Below are positions 33,537 through 42,986 of a stretch of DNA of 56,693 bases, in pieces. The notes under the pieces were generated by a model. That model made no database searches. It was given only the letters and a program-made list of their open reading frames with translations, and was not told the origin of the DNA. A program made the translations under genes and the position numbers. Position 1 is the stretch's first letter, and each line of letters begins with the position of its first letter. Origin of the DNA: Acidimicrobiaceae bacterium (GTDB lineage: Bacteria; Actinomycetota; Acidimicrobiia; Acidimicrobiales; UBA8592); contig JAHECR010000023.1 in NCBI GenBank assembly GCA_024641655.1, positions 1 to 56,693 of the forward strand. The letters run 5' to 3'.

Positions 33537-33896
33537 ATGTCCCAACTCTTCAGCGACACCACGATGCAGACCCTCGAATTCGCCCTCCGCGGCGTCTCCG
33601 AGCGGCAACGCACCACCGCACACAACATCGCCAACGTGAACACGCCCGGTTTCCGGTCCGGTCGCGTCTCCTTCGAGAGCGAGCTCGCCGATGCGCTCAG
33701 CAAGGGCACCGGCGTCGGGTCGCTCGAGGCGAAGCACATCCGCGCCAACACCCCCATCAACACCCGGGGCAACGACGTCCAGCTCGAAGAAGAGACCCAC
33801 GACCTCATCACCGCCGGGATCCAGTACGAGTCGTTGGTGAACGCCCTGAACTACAAGATCGGTTCACTCCGTACCGCCATTGGTGGAGGTCAGTAG
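33537..33896 (+). CDS. flgB: Flagellar basal body rod protein FlgB
   Basis: A 119-residue rod protein: MQTLEFALRGVSERQRTTAHNIANVNTPGFRSGRVSFESELADAL at the N-terminus with the HNIANVNTPGF rod/hook signature, and a C-terminus LITAGIQYESLVNALNYKIGSLRTAI. FlgB forms the proximal rod. ATG 33537 starts it after AAAGGAA. It is the first gene of a long plus-strand operon whose genes mostly overlap or nearly touch. Confidence 0.94.
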   Translation: MSQLFSDTTMQTLEFALRGVSERQRTTAHNIANVNTPGFRSGRVSFESELADALSKGTGVGSLEAKHIRANTPINTRGNDVQLEEETHDLITAGIQYESLVNALNYKIGSLRTAIGGGQ

Positions 33897-33898
33897 CC

Positions 33899-34300
33899 AT
33901 GCTGTTCCAGGCACTCGACAGCGCGATGAGCGGAGCGTTCGTCTCTCGTTCGTGGATGGACGCCATCTCCGACAACGTCGCGAACGTCAACACCGTCCGC
34001 CCCGGCGACCAGGAGCCGTTTCGTGCCCGCTTGGTCATCGCCGAAGCCGTACGCGACAGCCACGGCGTCGCGAAGGGGGTGCGGGTCGCCGGAATCCGAG
34101 AGGCCGAGGGTGAGCCGACCCTGGTCTACGACCCCAGGAACCCCCTCGCCGACGAGAACGGGTTGGTCGTCCAGCCCGTCGTCGATCTCGGCCAGCAGAT
34201 GACCGACCTCGTGCTTGCGAGCCGAACCTACCAGGCCAACCTCTCGGTGGTCGACCGGGTCCGTGACACCTACATGGCTGCCCTGCGGATCGGTCAGTGA
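33899..34300 (+). CDS. flgC: Flagellar basal body rod protein FlgC
   Basis: A 133-residue rod protein: LFQALDSAMSGAFVSRSWMDAISDNVANVNTVRPGDQEPFRARLV has the rod signature, and MTDLVLASRTYQANLSVVDRVRDTYMAALRIGQ is the conserved C-terminal helix. The start ATG 33899 is two bases after the flgB stop. The frame is open far upstream, but that stretch is antisense to the fliM region and not coding. Confidence 0.93.
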   Translation: MLFQALDSAMSGAFVSRSWMDAISDNVANVNTVRPGDQEPFRARLVIAEAVRDSHGVAKGVRVAGIREAEGEPTLVYDPRNPLADENGLVVQPVVDLGQQMTDLVLASRTYQANLSVVDRVRDTYMAALRIGQ

Positions 34301-34611
34301 CGATGATCGCACCGATCGGATCCCCTGTCGCCCCGACCGCACCCGTCGCCCCCACCGGTCCGAGCGCCCGTACCGGCGCTGCGGCCGGCGCCGACGCCGT
34401 CGGCAACGGCTTCGCGAACGCCCTCAAGAGCGTCGGTTCGGCGCTCAACGAGGCCGACAGCCTCGCCCAACAGGCCGCAACCGGCCAGCTCCAGGACCTC
34501 AGCCAGCTCACGGCAGCCACCGCCAAAGCCGAGCTGGGGCTCCAGCTCACCGTCGCCTTCCGGGATCGAGCGCTGAGCTCGTTCCAGGAAATCATGCGCA
34601 TGCAGATCTGA
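34297..34611 (+). CDS. fliE: Flagellar hook-basal body protein FliE
   Basis: A 104-residue protein. A Pro/Ala-rich N-terminus precedes the conserved part: NGFANALKSVGSALNEADSLAQQAATGQ, then LTAATAKAELGLQLTVAFRDRALSSFQEIMRMQI, ending with the typical YQEIMRMPV-like motif. FliE links the MS ring to the rod. GTG 34297 overlaps the flgC stop by four bases (GTGA). Confidence 0.92.
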   Translation: MTMIAPIGSPVAPTAPVAPTGPSARTGAAAGADAVGNGFANALKSVGSALNEADSLAQQAATGQLQDLSQLTAATAKAELGLQLTVAFRDRALSSFQEIMRMQI

Positions 34612-34682
34612 ACCCGGTGTCGTCGCCAAGCGTCGACGCCCCGCCCGAAACCACCCGCCCCCCTCCGAAAGAGTGAAATCCG

Positions 34683-36281
34683 TTGCCAGCTTCGAGTGCT
34701 GAAAAGCTGACCGACCGGGTCCGTCGAGAATTCGCCGACTTCACCGTGCCGCAGTACGCCGTCTTGACCCTGGCTGCGGTGGCCGTCGTGGTGCTCGGCA
34801 TGTGGTTCATGCGGTGGTCCACCAGCCCGACCTGGCAGACCGTCGCCTCGGGGCTCACCCCCACGCAGGTGCAGGACAGCGTCGCCGAGCTCCAGTCGTC
34901 AGGGATCGACTACCAGCTCGCCAACGGGGGATCCGCAATCGAAGTCGCGACCGGCGACAGCGCCGCTGCACGCGTCGCTCTCGGTGACCTCACGACGACG
35001 ACCGGGTCGGTCGAGGGCTACGAGATCCTCGACCGCCAGGGCTTCATGGCCTCGTCGTTCCGTCAACGCGTCGACTACCAGCGCGCCATCGAGGGCGAGC
35101 TGGCCCGCACCATCATCGCCATGGACACGGTCACCTCGGCGACCGTGCATCTGGCCATTCCCGAGGATCGCCTCTTCGCCAGCGACAAGGAACTCGTGCG
35201 GGCTTCGGTGCTGGTCAGCGGGGCACTCGGGCAATCCACGGTCACTGCGATCGCCAACCTCGTCGCCTCGTCGGTCCCGGGTCTCGACGCCGCGAACGTC
35301 ACCGTCGCCGACGCTGCCGGCCGGATCCTCACCGGCCGCGGCGACACGCAGACGAGCGACCTGCAGCTCGAGATGCAGGACGTCTACGAGATGCAGCTGG
35401 AATCGGCCGCCGAGTCGATGCTCTCGATCGCGCTCGGCCCCGGCCGCGCCGTCGTGCGGGTCACCGCCGACCTCAACTTCGACGAGCTCGAGTCCGAAAC
35501 CGTCACCTACTCCACCGAGGAGCAGGCAACGTTGCGGACCCAGACCATGGACGAGGCATTCACCGGCGACAAGACGGTGCCGCTCGGCACGCTCGGCACC
35601 GCCGAGGACGTCACCGATGCCGGCACCATCGCCGGTGACTCCGGCAGCGCGTACATCCGCAAGGAACAGACGTCCGAGTACGGCGTGCCCTCCACCCGCA
35701 CCGTCAGCAAGCAGGCGCCCGGAGCAGTCGAGCGCCTCACCGTGGCCGTCCTCGTCGACGAGACCGTCGACCCTGCGCCAGACCCGGCGGTCCTCGGCCC
35801 GCTGGTCGCAGCGGCGGTCGGCATCGACGAAGCCCGCGGCGACTCGATCGTGGTCCAGACCATGCCCTTCGACGTGGCCACGACCGACATTGCCGACACC
35901 GGCGTCCTGGCCACGGTGGCCGCCGGCAGCGGTCTCGAGCCGATCATCGGGTACGCCAAGACCGGCGCTGCGGTGCTGGGAATCATCCTGGCACTGGTGT
36001 TCCTCCGCTTGGGCATGAAGAATCTGCGTTTCGAGGGCGACGACGAGCGGCCGGCCGACACCCGGGCCGTCGCGACCGCGGCCCTCGCCGCCCGCAGCGG
36101 TGCAACGAATGCCCTGCCCTCGGCGACGGCAGCACGCGGCGCAGCCGCCCCTGGCCGGCGCACGTCAGAGGACAGCCCGCTGGGCGACAACAGCTCGATC
36201 GACATGCTCGAGCTCATCGATTCCCAGGGTGACGCGGTCGCCAACCTCCTGCGCGACCTCATGAGCGAGACCGCGAGCTGA
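34683..36281 (+). CDS. fliF: Flagellar MS-ring protein FliF
   Basis: A 532-residue ring protein. An N-terminal helix (YAVLTLAAVAVVVLGMWFM, about residues 22-40) is followed by ring-building domains with FRQRVDYQRAIEGELARTIIAMDTVTSATVHLAIPEDRLF and PGRAVVRVTADLNFDELE. A second helix lies near residue 430 (GAAVLGIILALVFLRLGM). The C-terminal IDMLELIDSQGDAVANLLRDLMSE is the FliG-binding tail. TTG 34683 is the only plausible start. Confidence 0.94.
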   Translation: MPASSAEKLTDRVRREFADFTVPQYAVLTLAAVAVVVLGMWFMRWSTSPTWQTVASGLTPTQVQDSVAELQSSGIDYQLANGGSAIEVATGDSAAARVALGDLTTTTGSVEGYEILDRQGFMASSFRQRVDYQRAIEGELARTIIAMDTVTSATVHLAIPEDRLFASDKELVRASVLVSGALGQSTVTAIANLVASSVPGLDAANVTVADAAGRILTGRGDTQTSDLQLEMQDVYEMQLESAAESMLSIALGPGRAVVRVTADLNFDELESETVTYSTEEQATLRTQTMDEAFTGDKTVPLGTLGTAEDVTDAGTIAGDSGSAYIRKEQTSEYGVPSTRTVSKQAPGAVERLTVAVLVDETVDPAPDPAVLGPLVAAAVGIDEARGDSIVVQTMPFDVATTDIADTGVLATVAAGSGLEPIIGYAKTGAAVLGIILALVFLRLGMKNLRFEGDDERPADTRAVATAALAARSGATNALPSATAARGAAAPGRRTSEDSPLGDNSSIDMLELIDSQGDAVANLLRDLMSETAS

Positions 36282-36282
36282 C

Positions 36283-37287
36283 ATGCCGATCGGTCTGCCC
36301 GAGAACCGCCGCCGCATCGCCGAGCTGCTCGTCGCCATGGGGCCCACCCGCGCCGCGAGCATGCTGCGCAACCTCGATCCTCCCCAGGTCGAGCGGGTCG
36401 TCGCCGACATGGCAACCATCGACCTGACCCCCGAGGCCGCGCGCGAAGTCCTGAAGGGCTTCACCCGCGAAATCCTCGCCAAGCGCGCCGCCCCCGCCGG
36501 GTACGACCTGGCGCGTACGGTGCTCGTCGACCTCTACGGCACCGACGAGGGCCGCAAGATCTCCAAACGCGTCGACCCCCGCCAGATCCAGCCGTTCCTG
36601 TGGATTGCCGAGATCGACCATGCCGATGCCGCCGCCCTCCTGGAGGGGGAGCCTGCGGGCACCATCGCATTGGCGTTGGCACACCTGGCCGCGTCGGACT
36701 CGGCGCAGATCCTGCGACGGATCTCGGACCCCAAACGCTCCGACGTCGCGTTCCGCATGGCGAACCTCACTGTCGTCGCACCCGACGTCGTCGCCGCGAT
36801 CGACGCCAGCCTTCGCGAGCGCATCAGCCGTCGTGGCACGACCAATGAACAGAAGATCCACGGCGTCGACGTTCTCGTCGAGGTACTCGGCCAGACCGGC
36901 GCAAAGCTCCAGAAGGGAATCATCGAGGCCATCAAGGAACAAGACGGCCCGCTCGCGGGCCGTATCCAGGAACGCCTGTTCATCTTCGACGACCTGGTCA
37001 TGCTGAGCGACCACGCTGTGCAGCAGGTGCTCAAGTCGATCGACACGATGGACCTCGCGTTCGCCCTGCACTCGACGCTCGACGAGATACGCGATCTCAT
37101 CTTCCGCAACTTGTCCGAACGCGCCCGAGACGCGCTCAAAGAGGAGATCGACTACCTCCAGAACCCCAAGCCCGCCGAGATCAAGGCGGCGAAGGCACGG
37201 ATCATCGCCGTGGTGCGCGAGCTCGAGGAGAGCGGCGTCATCGAAATCGACCGTCCCGGTGTACACGACGAGGACGGCGACGAATGA
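36283..37287 (+). CDS. fliG: Flagellar motor switch protein FliG, altered EHPQ motif
   Basis: A 334-residue rotor protein with all three armadillo-like domains. The C-terminal torque helix is well kept: [48 protein letters not shown]. In the middle domain, where other FliGs have an EHPQ motif before TIALIL that contacts FliM, this one has [17 protein letters not shown], so EHPQ is replaced by EPAG. The start is two bases after fliF. FliG couples stator movement to rotation and direction switching. Confidence 0.94.
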   Translation: MPIGLPENRRRIAELLVAMGPTRAASMLRNLDPPQVERVVADMATIDLTPEAAREVLKGFTREILAKRAAPAGYDLARTVLVDLYGTDEGRKISKRVDPRQIQPFLWIAEIDHADAAALLEGEPAGTIALALAHLAASDSAQILRRISDPKRSDVAFRMANLTVVAPDVVAAIDASLRERISRRGTTNEQKIHGVDVLVEVLGQTGAKLQKGIIEAIKEQDGPLAGRIQERLFIFDDLVMLSDHAVQQVLKSIDTMDLAFALHSTLDEIRDLIFRNLSERARDALKEEIDYLQNPKPAEIKAAKARIIAVVRELEESGVIEIDRPGVHDEDGDE

Positions 37288-37721
37288 GCGGGACGAACCA
37301 CAGCCGACTCCGAGGCGTGCTGCGCCTCGCCCGCAGCGACGAGGACAAGGCGCTCCGCGATTCGGCCGCGACCGGGCGACGCGTCGCCGAAGCCGGCCGG
37401 GCCGCACACGAGGCCGCCGACCGCGTCTCGGAGATCCGCGACGAGACCCCCGCCACCGCCCGCGATCTGGCCGCACACCGTCAACGCGCCGAGCTGCGCG
37501 CCGAGCAGGCCCGCCAGGCCGAGGTGAACCTCGAGGACAAGCTCTACGAACAGATCACCGCCCGCAACGAGCTGCTCGGCGCCGTCCGCCGGCGTCGCAG
37601 CATCGAGGAGCTGGAGGAACGCCGCATCGCAACCCAGGCCGGCCTCGCCGCGCACGCGGCACAGCGGGCTCTCGACGAGCTCGCCTCCATGCGCCGAGCG
37701 CACCGAGAGGGCACCCCATGA
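37284..37721 (+). CDS. fliJ: FliJ-like coiled-coil protein
   Basis: A 145-residue, almost fully helical, Arg/Glu/Ala-rich protein ([33 protein letters not shown] through [33 protein letters not shown]). FliJ proteins are poorly conserved antiparallel coiled coils that work with the FliI ATPase. The place after fliG (fliH and fliI have moved elsewhere) and the size support the call. The ATG overlaps the fliG stop by four bases. Confidence 0.7.
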   Translation: MSGTNHSRLRGVLRLARSDEDKALRDSAATGRRVAEAGRAAHEAADRVSEIRDETPATARDLAAHRQRAELRAEQARQAEVNLEDKLYEQITARNELLGAVRRRRSIEELEERRIATQAGLAAHAAQRALDELASMRRAHREGTP

Positions 37722-38314
37722 TCGACCAGGTCCGCACTCGCCTCGCGGCGATACAGAGCCGGTTCGGACTTGCGTCCACCCCGCCGATGCCTTCGCCGAG
37801 CGCCGCGCCCCAGCTGACGTTCCAGGCGTTGTTGGCGCAGCAACAACGGGCCCTCCAAACCTGGGCCCCGGCCCCGACCACCCGGCTCGCTGGGCCCGGT
37901 GTCGACCTCGACACCCCGACCGCATCGCGGCGCGCCGACTTTCAGCCGGGCTTCGCTGCCGCGGGTGCTCGCTACGGCGTAGACCCCGACCTGCTCGCTG
38001 CGGTTGCGTGGACCGAGTCGGGCTTCGACCCCGACGCCGTCTCACCAGCGGGCGCCATCGGGCTCATGCAACTGATGCCGGGCACCGCCGCAGAGCTCGG
38101 TGTGGACCCCTCGAACCCCACCCAGGCAATCGACGGCGCCGCCCGCTACCTCCGTCGTCAGCTCGACACCTTCGGCGACGTGTCCCTCGCCCTCGCCGCC
38201 TACAACGCCGGACCCGGCGCTGTCACGCGCCACGGCGGCATTCCCCCCTACGCCGAGACCACCGCCTACGTCGGCAAGGTACTCGGTCGACTCCAAACCC
38301 TTCGGAGCCAGTGA
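37718..38314 (+). CDS. Flagellum-associated lytic transglycosylase (SLT domain)
   Basis: A 198-residue protein: about 70 variable residues, then an SLT domain with [64 protein letters not shown] and [13 protein letters not shown]. The catalytic Glu is that of WTESGF. No signal peptide is visible, so it is probably exported through the flagellar apparatus, as FlgJ-type enzymes are. It would open peptidoglycan for the rod. The ATG overlaps the fliJ stop (ATGA). Confidence 0.88.
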   Translation: MIDQVRTRLAAIQSRFGLASTPPMPSPSAAPQLTFQALLAQQQRALQTWAPAPTTRLAGPGVDLDTPTASRRADFQPGFAAAGARYGVDPDLLAAVAWTESGFDPDAVSPAGAIGLMQLMPGTAAELGVDPSNPTQAIDGAARYLRRQLDTFGDVSLALAAYNAGPGAVTRHGGIPPYAETTAYVGKVLGRLQTLRSQ

Positions 38315-39918
38315 TGGACCTCATGGTTGCCCTACCTACCAGCTGCACCGCCCTCGGCGTCACCTCGGCGACCAGCGCACAGACCGCAGGAGCCGTCACT
38401 GCGACGATCGTCGGCTCGGCCGCCGCCGGGGAGGGCGCCTCCCCGACGTCTTTCGGCGAGATGCTCGCCAACTGCGCGCTGGGCCTCGCCGGCAACGCCG
38501 GTGCCCAACCCACCGACGTCATGGTCCGCACGGGTACCGGTGAACCCGCAGCCGAGACGCTCGGGGGCGATCCCCTCGCCGACTCCGACTCGCCGATCGA
38601 CGCGTCCGATGCCCTCGTCGCCGTGCTCGGATCGCTGTTGCCGGCCTTGCCGGCGCCGATCCGCCAATCGGTCAGGTCTGCCGAGCAGCCATCCGACGAC
38701 GTCACCGCTGCCGCAGCTCCCGACGCCCCCACCCTCGCAGCCACGGCTGACGCGCCCGCACTGACCTCCTCTGCGATCGCGGCGTCCGCGATCTCCTCGC
38801 AATCACCCTCCGATGTCGCAAACGACGAGATCGGGGACGCCAAACTCCCCACGCCTACTCCCGACGACCCGCCGACCGGCCTGACCGAGACCGCGACCGC
38901 TTCGGGCGCGGCGGCCGCCGTCGGGGTCGCCGGTGTGGCCGACCCACGTGCGGCCGTCGACAGCGGCCCCACCCCTGCCGCTGCGGCGCCCGACGGGCCT
39001 GGGGCCACCGACCCCGACGAACCCGTCGCCGTGATCCGCTCCGAGAGCGCCGAGCATCACGCCCGCATCGAGCACCGAGACGACCACCCCCACGGCCACG
39101 GCCACCCGGACGAACACGGACACGACACGCTCGAGCGCCTCGAGCGCCGACCCCAGCACCGCGCCCTGACGGACTCGCACGCGACGCGCGAACGCGATCG
39201 TCACCTGGGAGCGGATCAGTCGTCGGCTTCGATCCGCCGACTCGGGACGGAACCGACGGCCCTGAGCGAAGACCTCGACCAAACCAACCCTGCGCCGCTG
39301 GCGGCGCCGAAAGAGACACCAACCGTGACCAGGCTCGACCTCGACGATGCGTCACCGGACCTCGCGGCGACGGCCGGCTCCGCGGCGGCCGACGCCACTA
39401 CCGACGTGGGCCCCGATGTCGACGCCCTGGTGCGGCCGGCCGCGAGCGAACCGTTGTCGACCCCGGCGACGCTCGCCGCCACCCCGGCGATGGCGTCATC
39501 GCCGCGAGGCGGAGCTGACCACGTGAGCCGCCCCGAGGAACTCCCCCGGGTGGTCGTGCACCAGCTCGGTGACCTCGCCCATGACGGGTCGAATCGCCGG
39601 ATCGTGCTGCGGCTCGATCCGCCGGACCTCGGTGAGGTCATCCTCGAGATCCGCCATCGCAACGACGACGTGTCGGTCGTCATGCGGGCCGACAACGCCG
39701 ATGCGGTTCGGGCACTGAACCGCGAGCACGCAGAGGTGCAGCGCGCCATCCAGAGCCTCGGCTTCGAGCTCGGCGAGTTCGACGTGAGCGCCCGCAACGG
39801 CGACCCCGGTCGTCACCGCCAGGGGGACACCCGTTCGGCTCGGCGCGGCACGCTGTTCAGCCCTGCTCCCCACCTCGACCAACCCACCGGTGCCCGCGAG
39901 GGGGTGTTGCTGCTATGA
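38314..39918 (+). CDS. fliK: Flagellar hook-length control protein FliK
   Basis: A 534-residue protein. The first ~400 residues are Ala/Asp/Thr/Pro-rich and low-complexity, as is usual for the ruler part, with a His-rich stretch (HHARIEHRDDHPHGHGHPDEHGHD) near residue 250. The C-terminal Flg_hook domain reads RIVLRLDPPDLGEVILEIRHRNDDVSVVMRADNADAVRALNREHAEVQRAIQSLGFELGEFDVSA. FliK measures hook length and switches export specificity through FlhB. Its start is at the stop of the transglycosylase gene. Confidence 0.88.
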   Translation: MDLMVALPTSCTALGVTSATSAQTAGAVTATIVGSAAAGEGASPTSFGEMLANCALGLAGNAGAQPTDVMVRTGTGEPAAETLGGDPLADSDSPIDASDALVAVLGSLLPALPAPIRQSVRSAEQPSDDVTAAAAPDAPTLAATADAPALTSSAIAASAISSQSPSDVANDEIGDAKLPTPTPDDPPTGLTETATASGAAAAVGVAGVADPRAAVDSGPTPAAAAPDGPGATDPDEPVAVIRSESAEHHARIEHRDDHPHGHGHPDEHGHDTLERLERRPQHRALTDSHATRERDRHLGADQSSASIRRLGTEPTALSEDLDQTNPAPLAAPKETPTVTRLDLDDASPDLAATAGSAAADATTDVGPDVDALVRPAASEPLSTPATLAATPAMASSPRGGADHVSRPEELPRVVVHQLGDLAHDGSNRRIVLRLDPPDLGEVILEIRHRNDDVSVVMRADNADAVRALNREHAEVQRAIQSLGFELGEFDVSARNGDPGRHRQGDTRSARRGTLFSPAPHLDQPTGAREGVLLL

Positions 39919-40718
39919 GCGACGTGTCCGTCAACACGCTCGGCGGATCTCTCGGCGCCGGGAACGCTCCTGCAGCGTCCACCGCGATGCAGGGGCTCGA
40001 CAAGAACACCTTCCTGCAGCTGCTCGTGGCCCAGATGAAGTACCAGAACCCGATGAGCCCCGCAGACAGCAACCAGTTCCTTGCTCAAGCCGCGCAATAC
40101 GCATCGGTCGAACAGCTCGAGAACATGGCCCAGAGCCAGGCTGACCTCAAGTCCATGCAGATGATCACCGTTGCCACCGGCCTGGTGGGTCGCCAGGTCA
40201 CCGCCTTCTCCGACCTCACCGGCGAGGAGGTCCACGGCGTCGTCCAGACCGTGCGATTCGGTGCGGAACCCATCCTGATCGTCGAGGGCGCCGAGATCCC
40301 CCTGTCGGGCGTCGTGCAAGTCGATGCCGACCGGGCCTCCGTCGACGGGGCCGCTGTCGCAAGCGCCCTGCCGCGAGCGGCAACACCGGTGTCGGCGGCG
40401 CCCCAACCCGTCGCCGGCGCGGCGACCCCAGCCGCCCAGCCGGCGCCAACCGGTTCCATTGGCGAACCGGCGACGACCGAGGGCGCGATCACCACAGGCC
40501 TGAGCCAACCCTCCAACGACCCCACGGTCGCGGCGACCGGTCTGCTGACCAACGCGGCAACCGACGCCGCCGCCGAACAGGCAGCGGTCGATGCTGCCAC
40601 GGAACAGGCGGCAACCGACGCCGCCGCCGAGCAGGCAGTCGCCGACGCAGCAGCGGCCTCCGCCGCAGCGCTCGAACAGACCCTCGCGGCCTATCAGGCT
40701 GCCCAGATCATGGGGTGA
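39915..40718 (+). CDS. flgD: Flagellar hook assembly protein FlgD
   Basis: A 267-residue protein. The conserved N-terminal half has LDKNTFLQLLVAQMKYQNPMSPADSNQFLAQAAQYASVEQLENM, and the middle VGRQVTAFSDLTGEEVHGVVQTVRFGAEPILIVEGAEIPLSGVVQV. The C-terminal 120 residues are an Ala-rich tail with repeated DAAAEQA units (about residues 215-255) that looks helical and is unusual for the family. FlgD caps the growing hook. It overlaps fliK by four bases. Confidence 0.92.
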   Translation: MSDVSVNTLGGSLGAGNAPAASTAMQGLDKNTFLQLLVAQMKYQNPMSPADSNQFLAQAAQYASVEQLENMAQSQADLKSMQMITVATGLVGRQVTAFSDLTGEEVHGVVQTVRFGAEPILIVEGAEIPLSGVVQVDADRASVDGAAVASALPRAATPVSAAPQPVAGAATPAAQPAPTGSIGEPATTEGAITTGLSQPSNDPTVAATGLLTNAATDAAAEQAAVDAATEQAATDAAAEQAVADAAAASAAALEQTLAAYQAAQIMG

Positions 40719-40742
40719 TCGCCACGCGGCGAGCGCCCCGGA

Positions 40743-40761
40743 CAGGGTCGACCCGACCCTG
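40743..40761 (+). terminator. Hairpin between flgD and flgE
   Basis: CAGGGTCG (40743-40750), loop ACC, CGACCCTG (40754-40761), in the 112-base gap. It may be a partial terminator or a processing site separating flgE output from the upstream operon. No sigma-28 match was seen in this gap. Confidence 0.5.
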
Positions 40762-40830
40762 ACAGTCCCCACGGATGAGCCCCAGCAACCACGGACGGAA
40801 CGCTGAGAACCAGAAAGGCATGTACCTGAC

Positions 40831-42066
40831 ATGATGCGTTCAATGTTCGCCGGAGTCTCCGGCTTGCGCGCTCACCAGACAATGACCGACGTGGTCGCCA
40901 ACAACATCGCGAACGTCAATACGGTGGGCTTCAAGGCCAGTCGCGTCCAGTTCGCCGACACCCTCTCCCAGCTCGTCCGCGGCGCTTCCGGCGGCACGGG
41001 TGAGGCCACTGCCGGGATCAACCCGCAGCAGGTCGGCCTGGGCGTCAAGGTGGCGTCGACCAACAAGAGCTTCACCCAGGGCGGCAGTCAGCTGACCGGA
41101 CGGGCCACCGACGTTGCCATCACCGGTGACGGCTTCTTCGGCGTCGGGTTCGGGAGCGAGACGCTCTACACCCGTGCGGGCTCGTTCTCCTTCGACGACG
41201 CCGGCTTCCTCAGCGATCCCACCGGCGGTGTCGTCGTGGGCTGGAATGCCGGCCCCGACGGGACGATCAACATCAACGAACCGGCGGGCGCCATCCAGGT
41301 GCCGGTCAATGCCACCATCCCCCCCTCGGCCACCACCGAGATCATGATGAGCGGCAACCTCGACGCCTCGACCGCCATCGGGGGCGTCCAGCGCACGGCC
41401 ATCGACGTGATCGACGGCCTCGGCGCCGCGCACCGCATGACCCTCGAGTTCGAGAAGGTCGCCGCGAACCAGTGGACGGCGAGTGCCGTCGACCCTGCCG
41501 GCAACGTCCTCGGCTCCAACACCATCGACTTCGACCCCGCCACTGGCGTGCTGGTGACCTCGACAACTCCCAGCTACACGTTCACCCCGGTCGGGGGGAC
41601 CGCATTCACCTTCTCGCTGGACCTCGGCCAGCCCGGCGACGTCGACGCGCTGACCCAGTTCGCCGGCGCGGCCGACGCGCAGGCGGTGGACCAGAACGGT
41701 CTGGGTATCGGGAATCTGCGGTCGTTCGCCATCGCCGACGACGGCACCTTGTCGGGAGTGTTCTCCAACGGCGAGACCGCGACGCTCGCACAGCTGTCGA
41801 TCTTCGCGTTCTCGAACCCCGCGGGTCTGCTCGGCGCCGGTGAGTCGCGGTTCCGGGCAACCAACGCCTCGGGGCAGGCGCTCGTCGGCGTGCCCAACTC
41901 GTCGGGTCGTGGTGGCATCTCCGCCGGCACCCTCGAGATGTCCAACGTGGACCTCTCAGAAGAGTTCACCAACCTCATCATCGCCCAGCGCGGCTTCCAG
42001 GCGAACTCCCGCATCATCACCGTCAGCGACGAGATGATCACCGAGCTCGTCAACCTGAAGCGATAG
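40831..42066 (+). CDS. flgE: Flagellar hook protein FlgE
   Basis: A 411-residue hook protein. It starts MMRSMFAGVSGLRAHQTMTDVVANNIANVNTVGFKASRVQF, has FTQGGSQLTGRATDVAITGDGFFGV, and ends SNVDLSEEFTNLIIAQRGFQANSRIITVSDEMITELVNLKR. These are the rod/hook family termini. Since flgF and flgG are not in the window, this protein or distant genes must supply the distal rod. It ends the plus-strand operon and is followed by a strong hairpin. Confidence 0.94.
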   Translation: MMRSMFAGVSGLRAHQTMTDVVANNIANVNTVGFKASRVQFADTLSQLVRGASGGTGEATAGINPQQVGLGVKVASTNKSFTQGGSQLTGRATDVAITGDGFFGVGFGSETLYTRAGSFSFDDAGFLSDPTGGVVVGWNAGPDGTININEPAGAIQVPVNATIPPSATTEIMMSGNLDASTAIGGVQRTAIDVIDGLGAAHRMTLEFEKVAANQWTASAVDPAGNVLGSNTIDFDPATGVLVTSTTPSYTFTPVGGTAFTFSLDLGQPGDVDALTQFAGAADAQAVDQNGLGIGNLRSFAIADDGTLSGVFSNGETATLAQLSIFAFSNPAGLLGAGESRFRATNASGQALVGVPNSSGRGGISAGTLEMSNVDLSEEFTNLIIAQRGFQANSRIITVSDEMITELVNLKR

Positions 42067-42148
42067 CCCCCTGATTCTCGCAGGTAGGTGATGCTCGGTG
42101 CGCTGTGTGTTGCTCTGGTTCGCAACGGCTCGTCCGCCACGGACGGGG

Positions 42149-42182
42149 CGGGGTGGGTGGTCGATGCCGGCCATCCACCCCG
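42149..42182. terminator. Terminator hairpin between flgE and fliW
   Basis: A 12-base stem (42149-42160 with 42171-42182, one G-T pair) around a ten-base loop, between convergent flgE and fliW. It probably works for both. Confidence 0.75.
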
Positions 42183-42210
42183 ACCTCCCGGCGTGGGCGG
42201 CGAGGTCGGT

Positions 42211-42645
42211 TCAACGCGGCAACGGCAACGGTGCCCGTGTGGGCAGCTCGGCATCGAGAACGACCTGGCGCCCGACCCTGGTGTCGCGGTTGATCACCAC
42301 CGGACCCAGCAGGTTCGCGGTGAACCTCGGAGGATCGTCATGACCGGTCACCAAACACAAGACGATCGCCTGGCCGGGCTCCTCGAGCCCGAGCGCCGCC
42401 TGGTCGAGGTCGCCGAGCACCGGCTGGTAGTCGGGGAAGAACGTCCAGGGCGTCACGCCGAGAAACGCGGTGGCGGGGTCGTCGACCGACTGGAGCCAGG
42501 TGAACACCCCGTCGTCGTCGACGGGCACGAGCGCAACCGAGGTGAGGGTCACGAATCCGAGCAACCCGTCGGGCAGCTCGATGATGGTCTCCTGCGCGAC
42601 GCTTATCGATCCGAAACGGTCGGTGCGGATCGTGCGTTCAGCCAC
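42211..42645 (-). CDS. fliW: Flagellar assembly factor FliW (copy next to csrA)
   Basis: A 144-residue FliW: TIELPDGLLGFVTLTSVALVPVDDDGVFTWLQSVDDPATAFLGVTPWTFFPDYQPVL and FTANLLGPVVINRDTRVGRQVVL. FliW binds both flagellin and the RNA-binding protein CsrA and so couples flagellin level to translation. It lies seven bases after csrA. A second, diverged fliW is at 48977-49444. Confidence 0.92.
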   Translation of the reverse strand: MAERTIRTDRFGSISVAQETIIELPDGLLGFVTLTSVALVPVDDDGVFTWLQSVDDPATAFLGVTPWTFFPDYQPVLGDLDQAALGLEEPGQAIVLCLVTGHDDPPRFTANLLGPVVINRDTRVGRQVVLDAELPTRAPLPLPR

Positions 42646-42651
42646 CTGGGG

Positions 42652-42885
42652 TCACTCGTCGGACTCGACCCGACGCGTGAGCGCCTCGACCGCCTCGACG
42701 CCCACGCCGGCCGCTTCACGGTTCTGGCGACTGACTTCGGCATAGAGCTCTTCGCGGTACACCTGGATCGACCGCGGCGCGTCGACGCCGAGACGCACTT
42801 GATCGCCGCGGAACTCCACCACCGTCACGGTGATGTTGTTTCCGATGATCAACGACTCTCCGACCTTGCGGCTCAGGACCAGCAC
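42652..42885 (-). CDS. csrA: Carbon storage regulator / translational repressor CsrA
   Basis: A 77-residue CsrA. GTG 42885 gives MLVLSRKVGESLIIGNNITVTVVEFRGDQVRLGVDAPRSIQVYREELYAEV, the typical start and RNA-binding strands with the final VYREEL. A longer seven-residue N-terminus (GTG 42906) is possible. The tail after residue 55 is longer than in E. coli CsrA. Together with FliW it should repress flagellin mRNA translation until FliW is freed by secretion of flagellin. Confidence 0.92.
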   Translation of the reverse strand: MLVLSRKVGESLIIGNNITVTVVEFRGDQVRLGVDAPRSIQVYREELYAEVSRQNREAAGVGVEAVEALTRRVESDE

Positions 42886-42892
42886 GGGCCCG

Positions 42893-42898
42893 ATCGTA
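42893..42898 (-). promoter_or_regulatory. Candidate -10 element for a leaderless csrA transcript
   Basis: TACGAT on the minus strand, seven bases before GTG 42885, with no Shine-Dalgarno in between. This spacing would put the transcription start at the GTG. No convincing -35 is seen. Leaderless mRNAs are common in actinobacteria. Confidence 0.35.
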
Positions 42899-42986
42899 AC
42901 CGGCACAGGTGGAACAACCGGGACACCCGCGTGGCGAACAGGTCCGCGACGGGGGCCCTACTCGTGTTCACCACGGAGGTGATCTG

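Noticed and set aside
32462..33898. A long 5' extension of flgC in frame
   Set aside because: It would run antisense through fliM and across the flgB gene; FlgC family similarity begins at ATG 33899.
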